From assembly GCA_965220315.1 (NCBI GenBank), contig CBDCPP010000001.1, positions 434,001 to 498,000 of the forward strand: a DNA stretch of 64,000 nucleotides, given 5' to 3'. Source of the DNA: JAPOXK01 sp965220315 (lineage in GTDB: Bacteria > Chloroflexota > Dehalococcoidia > Bin125). The position numbers and the translations under genes were made by a program. This document shows, one piece after another, positions 50,080-59,251 of the stretch. Below the pieces are notes generated by a model, which searched no databases, was not told the origin of the DNA, and saw only the letters and a list, made by a program, of their open reading frames with translations. The first letter of the stretch is position 1; the number at the start of each line of letters is the position of its first letter.

Positions 50080-51366
50080 ATGGCGAGTGGGCAGGCTGGC
50101 TTGGGGGTAGTGCGGGAGCCGGCGCGCGAGACGCCGGTGCGGGCGCAGACGGATGTACTAGTGGTGGGAGGGGGGGCTGCCGGAGTGGCGGCGGCGGTGG
50201 CGGCGGCGCGGAATGGGGCGGAGGTACTACTGGTAGAACGCTACGGCTATCTGGGTGGGCTGGCGACAGGTGGGATGATCATTTTGCTGCTGACGATGGA
50301 CGACGGGCGGGGTCGTCCGGTGGTGGGAGGGCTATGCCAGGAGGTGACGGATCGGTTGGCGGCACGAGGGGCTGCGTATTTCCCGCCGGCAGGGCAGTGG
50401 GGTTCCGAAGATGCGGAGCTGGTGGAGGATGCGCACCGGTGGGGATTGGTATGGGGGCGGGGGCCACACCGGGTGCGGTACTCGGTGGCATACGAGCCGG
50501 AGGCGTTGAAGCTAGCGCTGAACACGATGGTGGAGGAGGCAGGGGTGCGGCTGCTCCTGCATGCATGGGCGAGCGAGCCTTTGGTGGAAGAAGGGCGGGT
50601 GCAGGGGATGGTGTTTGCGAGTAAGGCGGGGCGGTTCGCGGTGCTGGCGAAAGTGGTGATCGACACGAGTGGAGATGGGGATGTTCTGGCGGGGGCGGGA
50701 TGCGCGCACGAGAAAGAGGAAGTGCTGCCGTGGCTGTGGTTCTGTATGGGTGGCGTGCAAAGTGCGGAGGCAGCGATTGAGCAAGGAGGGCGATATTTCC
50801 GGACGGTCGGAGAGGGGAAGGTGCTGTTGCCGTGGGGGGCGACGGAGACAATGTCGCGCCGGATCGATGCGACCAAACCCGAGGATCTGACATACGCGGA
50901 GCTGGAGGGCCGCAAGCGAGTGATGGCGGAGGTACAGCGACTGCAGCAGGAGGTGCCGGGGTTCGCGGGGGCGCATGTGTGCCATGTGGCGGATCAGCTT
51001 GGGGTAACGGAGAGTCGGCGGTTGCAAGGGGAGTACGTGTTGAGACGAGAGGACTTGGACAGGAGATTCGAGGACGTGGTGGCGGTGACGGGACACTGGA
51101 CGAAGTACGACGTGCTGTACCACATTCCTTATCGGAGCTTGCTGCCGCGGGAGCTGACCAATGTGCTGGTGGCGGGACGGTGCATCTCGGTGGACCATCG
51201 TGTGCATCACGCGACGAAGGAGATCCCGGCGTGCATGGCGACGGGGGAAGCGGCAGGAACGGCGGCGGCGCTGTCGCTGGAGACGGGGGTCGATCCGAAG
51301 CAGCTGGACGTTAAGCTGCTGCAGCACCGCCTGAGCGAGCGCGGGGCGATTCTCTGGCCAGCGTGA
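50080..51366 (+). CDS. FAD-dependent oxidoreductase (FAD_oxidored type)
   Basis: The 428-residue flavoprotein has an N-terminal Rossmann motif TDVLVVGGGAAGVAAAVAAA followed by VLLVERYGYLGGLATGGMI, the usual opening of the FAD_oxidored family. The C-terminal FAD-binding part is TNVLVAGRCISVDHRVHHAT, followed by IPACMATGEAAGTAAAL. Between them lies VVIDTSGDGDVLAGAG. Members oxidise secondary alcohols or amines, sometimes as thioredoxin-reductase-like or fumarate-reductase-like enzymes; the substrate cannot be told. ATG 50080 follows GGGAGGG. It is divergent from the luciferase-like gene. Confidence 0.88.
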   Translation: MASGQAGLGVVREPARETPVRAQTDVLVVGGGAAGVAAAVAAARNGAEVLLVERYGYLGGLATGGMIILLLTMDDGRGRPVVGGLCQEVTDRLAARGAAYFPPAGQWGSEDAELVEDAHRWGLVWGRGPHRVRYSVAYEPEALKLALNTMVEEAGVRLLLHAWASEPLVEEGRVQGMVFASKAGRFAVLAKVVIDTSGDGDVLAGAGCAHEKEEVLPWLWFCMGGVQSAEAAIEQGGRYFRTVGEGKVLLPWGATETMSRRIDATKPEDLTYAELEGRKRVMAEVQRLQQEVPGFAGAHVCHVADQLGVTESRRLQGEYVLRREDLDRRFEDVVAVTGHWTKYDVLYHIPYRSLLPRELTNVLVAGRCISVDHRVHHATKEIPACMATGEAAGTAAALSLETGVDPKQLDVKLLQHRLSERGAILWPA

Positions 51367-51555
51367 GCCTGCGGGGATCCGTCCAGGCTCTCCGACCGGG
51401 AAGCGTCTTCAAAGAGATGAGAAGGCGCCCGCTCTCGTATGCCTTGCCTGCGCCTGCGGATCCCGAGTAACTGGTCGGGGTGCGACGGTTGAATCGAGGT
51501 GGCGCATCGGCGATGGTGCGGACAGCGAACGTTGTGAGTGAGGGAGAGATTTGCG

Positions 51556-51945
51556 ATGGCGACGCTGGAAGTGGTGAACCCCGGCTGGGAGTGGAGTCCG
51601 AAGTACACGTTCTCCCCGGCGGTGCGCAAGGGAAATTTACTGTTCATCTCTGGAATGACGGGGACGGACGAGAGTGGAGAACTGGCGGGACCGGATATGG
51701 AGTCGCAGACGCGTCAGATCTTCAAGAAGATGGATCAGATCTTGAAGGCGGCGGGTGGGAGCTTTGACGATGTCGTGCAGACGACGGACTACATTACGAC
51801 GACGGAAGGGTACCGAGCGACGGCGGATGTGCGCCGGGAATATATGAAGAACGGGTTCTCGGCGGCGACTGGTGTGATCGTGGCGGGGTTGCTGCGCGAT
51901 GGAGCGTTGATCGAGGTTGACGCGGTTGCGGTGTTGGATAGCTGA
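51556..51945 (+). CDS. RidA/YjgF/YER057c/UK114 family protein
   Basis: The 129-residue protein has the RidA trimer pattern: YTFSPAVRKGNLLFISGMTG, then SQTRQIFKKMDQILKAAGGS and FDDVVQTTDYITT, and a C-terminal GALIEVDAVAVL. The catalytic Arg in the RidA enamine deaminase motif (A-R-S/T) appears to be replaced: the matching segment reads GFSAATGVIVAGLL. It is therefore probably not a classical RidA deaminase but a Rid-like variant acting on another imine or carbonyl. The ATG at 51556 follows an AGGGAGAG site. The MaoC gene follows 25 bp downstream. Confidence 0.85.
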   Translation: MATLEVVNPGWEWSPKYTFSPAVRKGNLLFISGMTGTDESGELAGPDMESQTRQIFKKMDQILKAAGGSFDDVVQTTDYITTTEGYRATADVRREYMKNGFSAATGVIVAGLLRDGALIEVDAVAVLDS

Positions 51946-51970
51946 GGTCCGGGTAGATCAGGAGTTTCGG

Positions 51971-52420
51971 ATGGCACCGCCGACAAAGTATTTCGAGGAC
52001 TTCGAGCTGGGAGAGACGTTCACGATTCCCTCGAAGACGTTGACGGACGCGCACTTCCTCTTCTTTGCGGGACTGACGGGAGACAACCATCCGATCCACT
52101 ACGACGTGGAGCATGCGAAGCAGACGCGGTTCGGCAAGCCGATCGCGCACGGGTTGCTGGTGGCGTCGATGACGGCGGCGGGGGCGTCGACGCTGAGTCC
52201 GCACACGGAAGGATCGATCGTGGCGTTTCTGGAGCAGTCGTCGCGGTTTTTAAAGCCGGTGCTGCTGGGAGATACGATCTACCCGATATTGGAAGTAAGC
52301 GAGCTGGTGCCGAAGCGAGAGGTGGGCGTGGTGCGGTTGAGGAGTCAGGTGAAGAACCAGCGGGACGAACTCTGCTTAGAAGGCATGCACGCGTATCTGA
52401 TTAGGAAACGGCCGGCATAG
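51971..52420 (+). CDS. MaoC-like (R)-specific enoyl-CoA hydratase
   Basis: The 149-residue hot-dog protein has the MaoC active-site pattern LTGDNHPIHYDVEHA (D and H in G-D-x-x-P-x-H). Its other blocks are FEDFELGETFTIPSKTLTDA, GKPIAHGLLVASMTAAG (central helix) and RFLKPVLLGDTIYP. This is a full MaoC dehydratase layout; it may hydrate enoyl-CoA in fatty acid or aromatic breakdown. ATG 51971 is preceded by GGAG. It follows the RidA-like gene by 25 bp and ends 8 bp from the convergent metallo-beta-lactamase-fold gene. Confidence 0.9.
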   Translation: MAPPTKYFEDFELGETFTIPSKTLTDAHFLFFAGLTGDNHPIHYDVEHAKQTRFGKPIAHGLLVASMTAAGASTLSPHTEGSIVAFLEQSSRFLKPVLLGDTIYPILEVSELVPKREVGVVRLRSQVKNQRDELCLEGMHAYLIRKRPA

Positions 52421-52428
52421 CGCGCGAG

Positions 52429-53217
52429 TTAGCTGAGCGGCCGCCACGCGCGGCCTTCGCCGGTAGTGGCGACACGACCGAGTCCGGGCGCGAGATGCGA
52501 GGATGCCACTAACTCACCGCTCGCCTCAAGGCGCGTGAGGACGGTTTGGCGCGTGATGCGGGCCTGAGCACCGTCGACATCGAAACCATTGTCTAGGGTG
52601 GCGTCGAGGATATCGAGGGGGGAGAGCAGGACGTCGCCGAGGATGAAACCGTGGGCGCTGCCGGAGTTGATGGCGAGGCTGGTATGGCCGGGGGTATGGC
52701 CGGGGGTGGGGACGGTAGTAAGGAATGAAGAGATTCCGTGCTCGCCGGTGAAGTAGTCGAGCTGGCTGGCAGCGGCGAGCGGTGCGAGATCGCGCTGGAA
52801 GTGTTGGGAGTCTTGGGCGCGGAAGTGATCCCAGTCGGCTTGAGGGACGAGATAGCGGGCGCTGGCGAAGGTCGGACGGCCGGTGTTGCGGTCGATGTTC
52901 CAAGCGGTGTGATCGGGATGGAGGTGGGTAAAGACGACGGTGTCTATTTCAGCGGGCTGGATGCCGGCGGCGGCGATCTCGGAGAGGAGCTGCGCTTGTC
53001 CGGCTTCGGCGTAGCCGGTATCGACGAGAATCGTGCGGCCTTCGGCACGAAGGAGGAAGCAGGCGCAGATCATGGGAAGGTTGCCTTGATCGGTGAGGAG
53101 ACTGGCGAAACGCTTGGAGGCGTCTGAGACGTTGGGGTAGACGTTGTGGACGGGGAAAGCGAAGGAAGTGTCGATAAGAGCAGCGATATCTACGCTGCCG
53201 ACTTTGGTGCACAACAT
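52429..53217 (-). CDS. Metallo-beta-lactamase-fold hydrolase
   Basis: The 262-residue protein has the MBL metal motif VVFTHLHPDHTAWN (H-x-H-x-D-H), preceded by RTILVDTGYAEAGQ and followed by VPTPGHTPGHTSLAI (the third His) and FILGDVLLSPLDI (the bridging Asp). The late AS/TSSHLAPG provides the last His. It is like quorum-quenching or glyoxalase-type hydrolases and the substrate is unknown. ATG 53217 is chosen because it directly opens CTKVGSVDI; a start at 53445 would add 76 unlike residues. It converges with the MaoC gene and diverges from the OsmC gene. Confidence 0.88.
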   Translation of the reverse strand: MLCTKVGSVDIAALIDTSFAFPVHNVYPNVSDASKRFASLLTDQGNLPMICACFLLRAEGRTILVDTGYAEAGQAQLLSEIAAAGIQPAEIDTVVFTHLHPDHTAWNIDRNTGRPTFASARYLVPQADWDHFRAQDSQHFQRDLAPLAAASQLDYFTGEHGISSFLTTVPTPGHTPGHTSLAINSGSAHGFILGDVLLSPLDILDATLDNGFDVDGAQARITRQTVLTRLEASGELVASSHLAPGLGRVATTGEGRAWRPLS

Positions 53218-53355
53218 ATGGAATTCTCCAAACTGAGCGGCGTAACGGCGAGGATAGCGGATCGGCTCGGCGGAAAGGCTTAGACTGCCTCCACGCTGCG
53301 TGGTACCGATCCGGTGTGTGTTTGCTGTTCTAGGGGACCCGGCCGAGGAAAAGTG

Positions 53356-53811
53356 ATGGAACGCGTGAAAGAGACGAAGCCGATGCGCGAAGCGGAGGTG
53401 CTGGGCAAGCGTGAAGTGCGGGCGTCCGTGGAGGGGTTCAATCACACGGTAACGCTAGAGCGGGGTGGGCATCGATGGATGGTGGACCAGTCGGCGTCGG
53501 CGGGTGGGAGCGATCTAGGACCGACGCCGGTGAACGCGTTCCTGGGAGCGCTGGGCGGTTGCATGCTGATCACCCTGCAGTTGGTAGCAGAGCGGCGTGC
53601 CATACCGCTGCGCAAGATCGAGGGACGGGTGCTTGCGAATGCGGATCGGCAGGTGGAGTCGGTGCAGCTGGAGCTGGATGTGTGGAGCGCGGCGTCGCAG
53701 GAGAAATGGGAGGAGCTGGTGGAACGGGCGGAGCGAGGCTGCTATGTGAGCCGGGTGTTGAAGCCGACGATCGACTACCAGGTCTCTCTACGTGTGCACT
53801 CGGTGGATTAG
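53356..53811 (+). CDS. OsmC/Ohr family peroxide-type protein
   Basis: The 151-residue protein shows the OsmC pattern: GPTPVNAFLGALGGCMLITL with the peroxidatic Cys, and RAERGCYVSRVLKPTI (in full AERGCYVSRVLKP) with the second Cys. It reduces organic hydroperoxides with dithiol reductants. ATG 53356 follows a CGAGGAAAAG-type site. It diverges from the metallo-beta-lactamase-fold gene with a 138-bp interval, and pyruvate phosphate dikinase begins 40 bp downstream. The helix between the Cys residues is intact. Confidence 0.88.
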   Translation: MERVKETKPMREAEVLGKREVRASVEGFNHTVTLERGGHRWMVDQSASAGGSDLGPTPVNAFLGALGGCMLITLQLVAERRAIPLRKIEGRVLANADRQVESVQLELDVWSAASQEKWEELVERAERGCYVSRVLKPTIDYQVSLRVHSVD

Positions 53812-53851
53812 CGGCGCTGTTGAATGAGGACTGGGCAGACGAGGGTTGGAG

Positions 53852-56581
53852 ATGACTAGCGCTCGTTCCGTGTCGCAAGAGGAGAGTGGATTGCCGGAGC
53901 AACTCGTCTATCGTTTCGGCGGTGGCCGAGCGGATGGTAGGGCGGCACTGCGCGACCTGCTGGGTGGCAAAGGTGCGGGGCTGGCGGAGATGAGCAACCT
54001 CGGGATTCCGGTGCCGCCCGGATTCACGATCACGACGGATGTCTGCCGGGCGTTCTACGCGCAAGAGCGGACGTATCCGGTTGGCTTAGAGGAGCAGGTG
54101 CGAGCGGGAGTGGCACAGATCGAGCGAGGGGTAGGGCGCGCGCGCTTCGGCGACGCGGAAGACCCCTTGCTGGTATCGGTGCGGTCGGGGGCGCGGGTGT
54201 CGATGCCGGGGATGATGGACACGGTGCTCAACCTGGGGCTGAACGATGCGACGGTAGCGGGGTTGGTGCGGCGAACGGGGGATGCGCGGTTCGCGTACGA
54301 CTCGTACCGGCGCTTCGTGGCGATGTACGGAGAGGTGGTGCTAGGGGTGAAGCGGGCGTCGGCGCTGGATGAGGATCCGTTCGAGGTGATGCTAGAACGC
54401 AAGAAGGTGGAACGCGGGGTGACGCGGGATACAGAGCTGCCGGCCGAGGCGTTGCGGGAGTTGGTTGGGGAGTACAAAGCGGAGATTAAGCGGCAGTTGC
54501 GGGTGAATTTTCCGGATGATCCGTGGGAGCAGCTGTGGGCGGCGGTGGGGGCAGTGTTTGAGTCGTGGGAGAGCGAGCGGGCGGTGATGTACCGGGAGTT
54601 GCAGGGCTATTCAGCGGACTGGGGGACGGCGGTCACGGTGCAGGCGATGGTATTCGGGAACTTGGGCGATGGTTGCGCGACTGGGGTGGTGTTCACGCGG
54701 AATCCTAAGAGTGGAGAGACCGGCTTATTCGGCGAGTATTTGGTGAACGCGCAAGGGGAGGATGTGGTGGCTGGAGTGCGGACGCCACAGCCGGTGCGGG
54801 GAGCGGGGTCGCTGGAGGAGGCGGCACCGGAGGTGTACGCGGATCTGGTGCGGGCTTGCACGGCGTTAGAGACGCACTACCGGGATATGCAGGACATTGA
54901 GTTCACGGTGCAGCAAGGGCGGTTATGGGTTCTGCAGACCCGTAGTGGTAAGCGGACCGGTACGGCGATGGTCAAGATCGCGGTCGATTTAGTGGATGAG
55001 GGGGTGATCGACGAGCGGGAGGCGGTGTTGCGCCAGGATCCCGAGCAGCTGACCGAGATTCTGCACCCGGTGTTCGATGAACAGGCCGATCGAACGGTGA
55101 TCGCACGCGGATTGGCAGCGTCGCCTGGGGCGGCGGTGGGCCGGGTGGTGTTCTCTGCGGCGGAAGCAACGGCGGAGCAGGAACGGGGCGAGGATGTGAT
55201 TCTGGTGCGCAGCCAGACAAGTCCAGAGGACATTGCCGGGATGGTGGCGGCGCGGGGGATCTTGACGGCGCGCGGTGGGATGACGTCGCACGCGGCGGTG
55301 GTGGCGCGAGGCTGGGGGAAATGTTGCGTGGTGGGATGCGAAGCGCTGACGATCGACTACCAGCGGGGTCAATTCGTAGTGGAGGTGGACGGTTTAGAAC
55401 CGGTGGTGGTGAAACGCGGCGATACGATCTCGATCGACGGAGGCAATGGGGATGTGATGCTGGGAAAGGTGTCGCAAGTGGAGCCGGTACTGCCTCCGGA
55501 ATACGAGCGATTGATGACGTGGGCGGACGCCGCGCGCACGTTGCGTGTGCGTGCGAATGCGGACACGGGGGCCGACGCGGCCCGGGCGCGGGCGTTTGGG
55601 GCGGAAGGGATCGGACTGTGCCGGACGGAGCATATGTTCTTCGGCGAGGATCGGATCCTAGCGGTGCGGCAGATGATCCTGGCGGGCGGTGAGGCGGCGC
55701 GGCGGGCGGCACTAGCGACGATCCTGCCGATGCAGCGCGCGGATTTCGTGGAGATCTTCAAGGCCATGGCGGGATGGCCTGTGACGGTGCGGTTGTTGGA
55801 CCCGCCCTTGCATGAGTTCCTGCCGCATGGTCAAGACGAGATGGAGCAATTGGCTGAGGCGATGGAGGTGGATGAGAGAGATGTGGCGCGGCGAGTGCAG
55901 TCACTGCAGGAGTTCAACCCCATGCTGGGGCACCGGGGGGTTCGGCTAGCGATTACGTACCCGGAGATATACGAAGTGCAGACGCAGGCGATTTTGGAGG
56001 CGGCTTGTCAGCTGACGGCGGCTGGTGTGGTGGTGCTTCCGGAGCTGATGGTGCCGCTGGTGGGGCTGCGGCAGGAGTTGGCGGCGGTACGAGAGCGGAT
56101 CGTGGCAGTGGCGGAGGCGGTGATCGCGGAAACGGGGACGACGGTGGAGTACACAGTGGGGACGATGATCGAGCTGCCTCGGGCGTGCGTGACCGCGGAC
56201 GCGGTGGCGGATCAGGCGGATTTCTTCTCGTTCGGAACGAACGACCTGACGCAGACGACGTTTGGGATGTCGCGCGATGATGCGGGGCGGTTCTTGCCGT
56301 CGTACCTGGAGCAGCAGGTGTTGGAGCGAGACCCCTTCGTGGAGTTGGATCGAGAAGGAGTGGGGGCGCTGGTCCGGATCGGGATTGAGCGAGGGCGGCG
56401 CGTGGTGCCGGATCTGAAGATTGGGATCTGTGGGGAGCACGGCGGAAATCCAGCATCCGTGGAGTTCTGTCACGAGAGCAAGATGGACTACGTTTCCTGC
56501 TCACCGTTCCGGGTACGGATCGCACGGCTGGCGGCGGCGCAGGCAGCATTGCGGAGTGAGTGGGCAGGCAGGTCTTCGTAA
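53852..56581 (+). CDS. ppdK: Pyruvate, phosphate dikinase
   Basis: The ~909-residue enzyme converts pyruvate, ATP and phosphate to phosphoenolpyruvate, AMP and PPi (reversibly). The N-terminal ATP-grasp part has LLGGKGAGLAEMSNLGIPVP. The phosphohistidine swivel has the active His in TARGGMTSHAAVVARGWGKC. The C-terminal TIM-barrel has FSFGTNDLTQTTFGMSRDDA and ends with GICGEHGGNPASVEF, with the catalytic Cys. The length is normal. ATG 53852 follows a GTTGGAG site. It may feed gluconeogenesis or glycolysis at low energy charge. The terminus at 56581 is followed by a convergent membrane protein gene. Confidence 0.95.
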   Translation: MTSARSVSQEESGLPEQLVYRFGGGRADGRAALRDLLGGKGAGLAEMSNLGIPVPPGFTITTDVCRAFYAQERTYPVGLEEQVRAGVAQIERGVGRARFGDAEDPLLVSVRSGARVSMPGMMDTVLNLGLNDATVAGLVRRTGDARFAYDSYRRFVAMYGEVVLGVKRASALDEDPFEVMLERKKVERGVTRDTELPAEALRELVGEYKAEIKRQLRVNFPDDPWEQLWAAVGAVFESWESERAVMYRELQGYSADWGTAVTVQAMVFGNLGDGCATGVVFTRNPKSGETGLFGEYLVNAQGEDVVAGVRTPQPVRGAGSLEEAAPEVYADLVRACTALETHYRDMQDIEFTVQQGRLWVLQTRSGKRTGTAMVKIAVDLVDEGVIDEREAVLRQDPEQLTEILHPVFDEQADRTVIARGLAASPGAAVGRVVFSAAEATAEQERGEDVILVRSQTSPEDIAGMVAARGILTARGGMTSHAAVVARGWGKCCVVGCEALTIDYQRGQFVVEVDGLEPVVVKRGDTISIDGGNGDVMLGKVSQVEPVLPPEYERLMTWADAARTLRVRANADTGADAARARAFGAEGIGLCRTEHMFFGEDRILAVRQMILAGGEAARRAALATILPMQRADFVEIFKAMAGWPVTVRLLDPPLHEFLPHGQDEMEQLAEAMEVDERDVARRVQSLQEFNPMLGHRGVRLAITYPEIYEVQTQAILEAACQLTAAGVVVLPELMVPLVGLRQELAAVRERIVAVAEAVIAETGTTVEYTVGTMIELPRACVTADAVADQADFFSFGTNDLTQTTFGMSRDDAGRFLPSYLEQQVLERDPFVELDREGVGALVRIGIERGRRVVPDLKIGICGEHGGNPASVEFCHESKMDYVSCSPFRVRIARLAAAQAALRSEWAGRSS

Positions 56582-56672
56582 CGGCGTAACGGCAGGCTGC
56601 TCGATTTCGCCACAGACGCTGGATGGGACATCGCGCGGTGACGGCGGACGGGGTGCTGAGGCGCTGTCTGGC

Positions 56673-57338
56673 TTAGTCGGTGCCGCCGATCCGGGTGGAG
56701 ATGTGGGGAGCGGCGATGCGGAAACCGAGCGCCAGCCCGCCGGTCACGAGCAGCCAGGGCCAGTAGAGCTCCTGGAGGCCCCATGGATCAGCGCCGACAC
56801 CGCTGATCTGCGCCCCGAACTCTAGCCAGAGGGTGAGCACGACGAAGAATCCAGTGGCGACGTTGAGCGGACTCGTGATCGGTCCGGCGAAGCCGCGGCC
56901 CGCGATCCAGCGCCCGATAAGCGCAAATGCGATCAGTGCGACACTCCAGGTGAAGGGCGGCTCTGGGAACACGACCTCCGCCGTCCAGGTCGCGACTGTC
57001 ATCCAGAAGTAGAGGAACATGAGTACGAACAACCAGATGTTAAGAGGTTGGAGGAGATGCGGCGCGACGAGCCGCGAAGCGACCTGGATCAGAGCAAAGA
57101 CGAGTGAGAATGGCCAGAAGATTGGCTGATCGATGAAAGTTGGACCGACACTGGTGTAGGTGTAGATCAGCTGAGCTGTGACCAATCCGGCGATGCTGAG
57201 CAGCAGGCTGGCGTTCTCCACGTCGCTCAGTTGACCGCGCAGCGGCCGCAGCGTGAGCCCGCGGGAGATAACGATCAGCGAGACGAGCATCGCGGTCCAC
57301 ATCAGGCTGGTGCCGACCGGGGCGTCGCCAACCACCAT
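56673..57338 (-). CDS. Multi-pass membrane protein of unknown function (start unresolved)
   Basis: From the first ATG at 57338 the protein is 221 residues with about five to six hydrophobic segments (MLVSLIVISRGL, SLLLSIAGLVTAQLIYTY, WLFVLMFLYFWMTVATW, WSVALIAFALIGRWIA, LNVATGFFVVLTLWLEFG and WPWLLVTGGLALGFRI). The frame stays open upstream to about 57488, without ATG, GTG or TTG. It encodes a convincing first helix there (TAIIASVLTFLLETFM). A CTG at 57416-57414 opens LRRIWDDTGWRTA and is the best candidate start. No family is recognised. It is convergent with ppdK and the last gene of the deacetylase side. Confidence 0.65.
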   Translation of the reverse strand: MVVGDAPVGTSLMWTAMLVSLIVISRGLTLRPLRGQLSDVENASLLLSIAGLVTAQLIYTYTSVGPTFIDQPIFWPFSLVFALIQVASRLVAPHLLQPLNIWLFVLMFLYFWMTVATWTAEVVFPEPPFTWSVALIAFALIGRWIAGRGFAGPITSPLNVATGFFVVLTLWLEFGAQISGVGADPWGLQELYWPWLLVTGGLALGFRIAAPHISTRIGGTD

Positions 57339-57668
57339 GAACGTTTCGAGTAAGAAGGTCAGGACCGAGGCGATGATCGCGGTACGCCAGCCGGTATCGT
57401 CCCAGATGCGGCGCAGGAATTGGATCGTGCCTTGCCTGGTTGGCTCCCGATTTTGGCAGGGCGCGCGGTGGAAGTGGGGCTTGGATAGTCAGGTCAGCGC
57501 GCGGGTACGATAGCGCCACGTGGAACGCGATGTCGACCGCATAACGGAGTGTGGTCAGCTGGTGAACGGTGAGCGTTGATGGTGAGTGATCCAGTGGCGG
57601 AGATCGCGGAGCTGGGCGGATCCGGATGGTGGCGTTAGCGAGGTTGTCGTGGAGCAGAGCGAAGGCGG

Positions 57669-58559
57669 TTAGCCGCTGTCGCTCTGTGACCGGGCGAACT
57701 GCTGGGCGACGTCGATCGCGCGGCTGAAGCGCACATTGGGGAAGGTGCAGATGTATTGGATGAGGCGACCGAGCAGGCGTAGGCGCCCAGGGCGACCGAT
57801 GATGGCGGGGTGGGTGGTGAGAACGAAGAGAGCGCGGCGCGCGTAGAGCTCTTCGAAGGCGGCGGCCCAGGTATCGAGGACGTGTGCGGGGGAGGCAGGG
57901 AGGCGGCGGGTGTCGAGGGCGCTGAAATTGAAGTAGGGATAGTCGTCTAGGGCCCAGTGGACGGGGATCTCGACGAGCCCGTTGCCGAGGGTGTAGGGGC
58001 GGTCGTCGCCCATGAGGCTGGAGTCGTAGAGGAAGTTACGGGAGCGGAGGAGGGCCAGGGAATGCTCACTGAGCTCCCAGGCTGGGGAGCGGTAACCTCG
58101 AGGGGTGGCGCCGGCGAGGGGTTGGAGTATGGCGGTGGCTTTGTCGAGGACGGCAGCTTCTTCATCCCGAGAGAGAGAGGCAGGAGGCTCGTGGAGGTAG
58201 CCGTGATGACCGATTTCGTGGCCGGCGGCGGCGATCCGGCGGACGAGGGCGGGGTGACGTTCGGCGACCCAGCCGGGGATGTAGAAAGAGGCAGGGATGT
58301 CGTGCGAGGCGAGAAGGTCGAGGATCAGGGGAGTGGCGATGGCAGGACCGTATTCTCCTAGCGAGAGCGTAGAAGGACGCCGTTCGACCTTGGGGTTCTG
58401 GTTGATGGTGGCCGCGGGACCGTCGAGGTCGAAGGTGAGGAGGACGGTGCAGTCACCTTGCGGGCTGGAGTCCGTGGTGCGGGGGCTGCGGGCGCCGCAA
58501 GCGTCGCAGAAGGCGGCGTCTGGGCGCTGATCGCGATCACAGATCGGGCAGTGTGAAAT
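57669..58559 (-). CDS. Polysaccharide deacetylase family protein with an N-terminal zinc ribbon (start unresolved)
   Basis: The protein starts near a zinc ribbon CPICDRDQRPDAAFCDACGA (C-x2-C-x11-C-x2-C). It continues with the NodB-type deacetylase domain: VLLTFDLDGPAAT (catalytic Asp), AAGHEIGHHGYLHEPPA (H-x3-H metal motif) and ATPRGYRSPAWELSEHSL. These enzymes remove acetyl or other groups from polysaccharides or urate-like compounds. No ATG, GTG or TTG gives a good start: the only one, at 58769, would overlap the ferredoxin gene by about 150 bp. ATT at 58559 or CTG at 58586 could be used. The end (ARSQSDSG) is intact. Confidence 0.75.
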   Translation of the reverse strand: MSHCPICDRDQRPDAAFCDACGARSPRTTDSSPQGDCTVLLTFDLDGPAATINQNPKVERRPSTLSLGEYGPAIATPLILDLLASHDIPASFYIPGWVAERHPALVRRIAAAGHEIGHHGYLHEPPASLSRDEEAAVLDKATAILQPLAGATPRGYRSPAWELSEHSLALLRSRNFLYDSSLMGDDRPYTLGNGLVEIPVHWALDDYPYFNFSALDTRRLPASPAHVLDTWAAAFEELYARRALFVLTTHPAIIGRPGRLRLLGRLIQYICTFPNVRFSRAIDVAQQFARSQSDSG

Positions 58560-58620
58560 AGGGCTATTCCGGTTCGTCCGATGCAGAGTGGCGTGGAGAG
58601 GTGGGTGCGTGTGTGGAAAG

Positions 58621-59199
<579 letters not shown>

Positions 59200-59251
59200 G
59201 GACGCTCCTTCACTGATCGTGCAGCGATGATACGGGGGTGCTGTGATGGCC

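Noticed and set aside
52421..52428. Intrinsic terminator between convergent genes
   Set aside because: Only 8 bp lie between the stops and no hairpin with a T-run is present.
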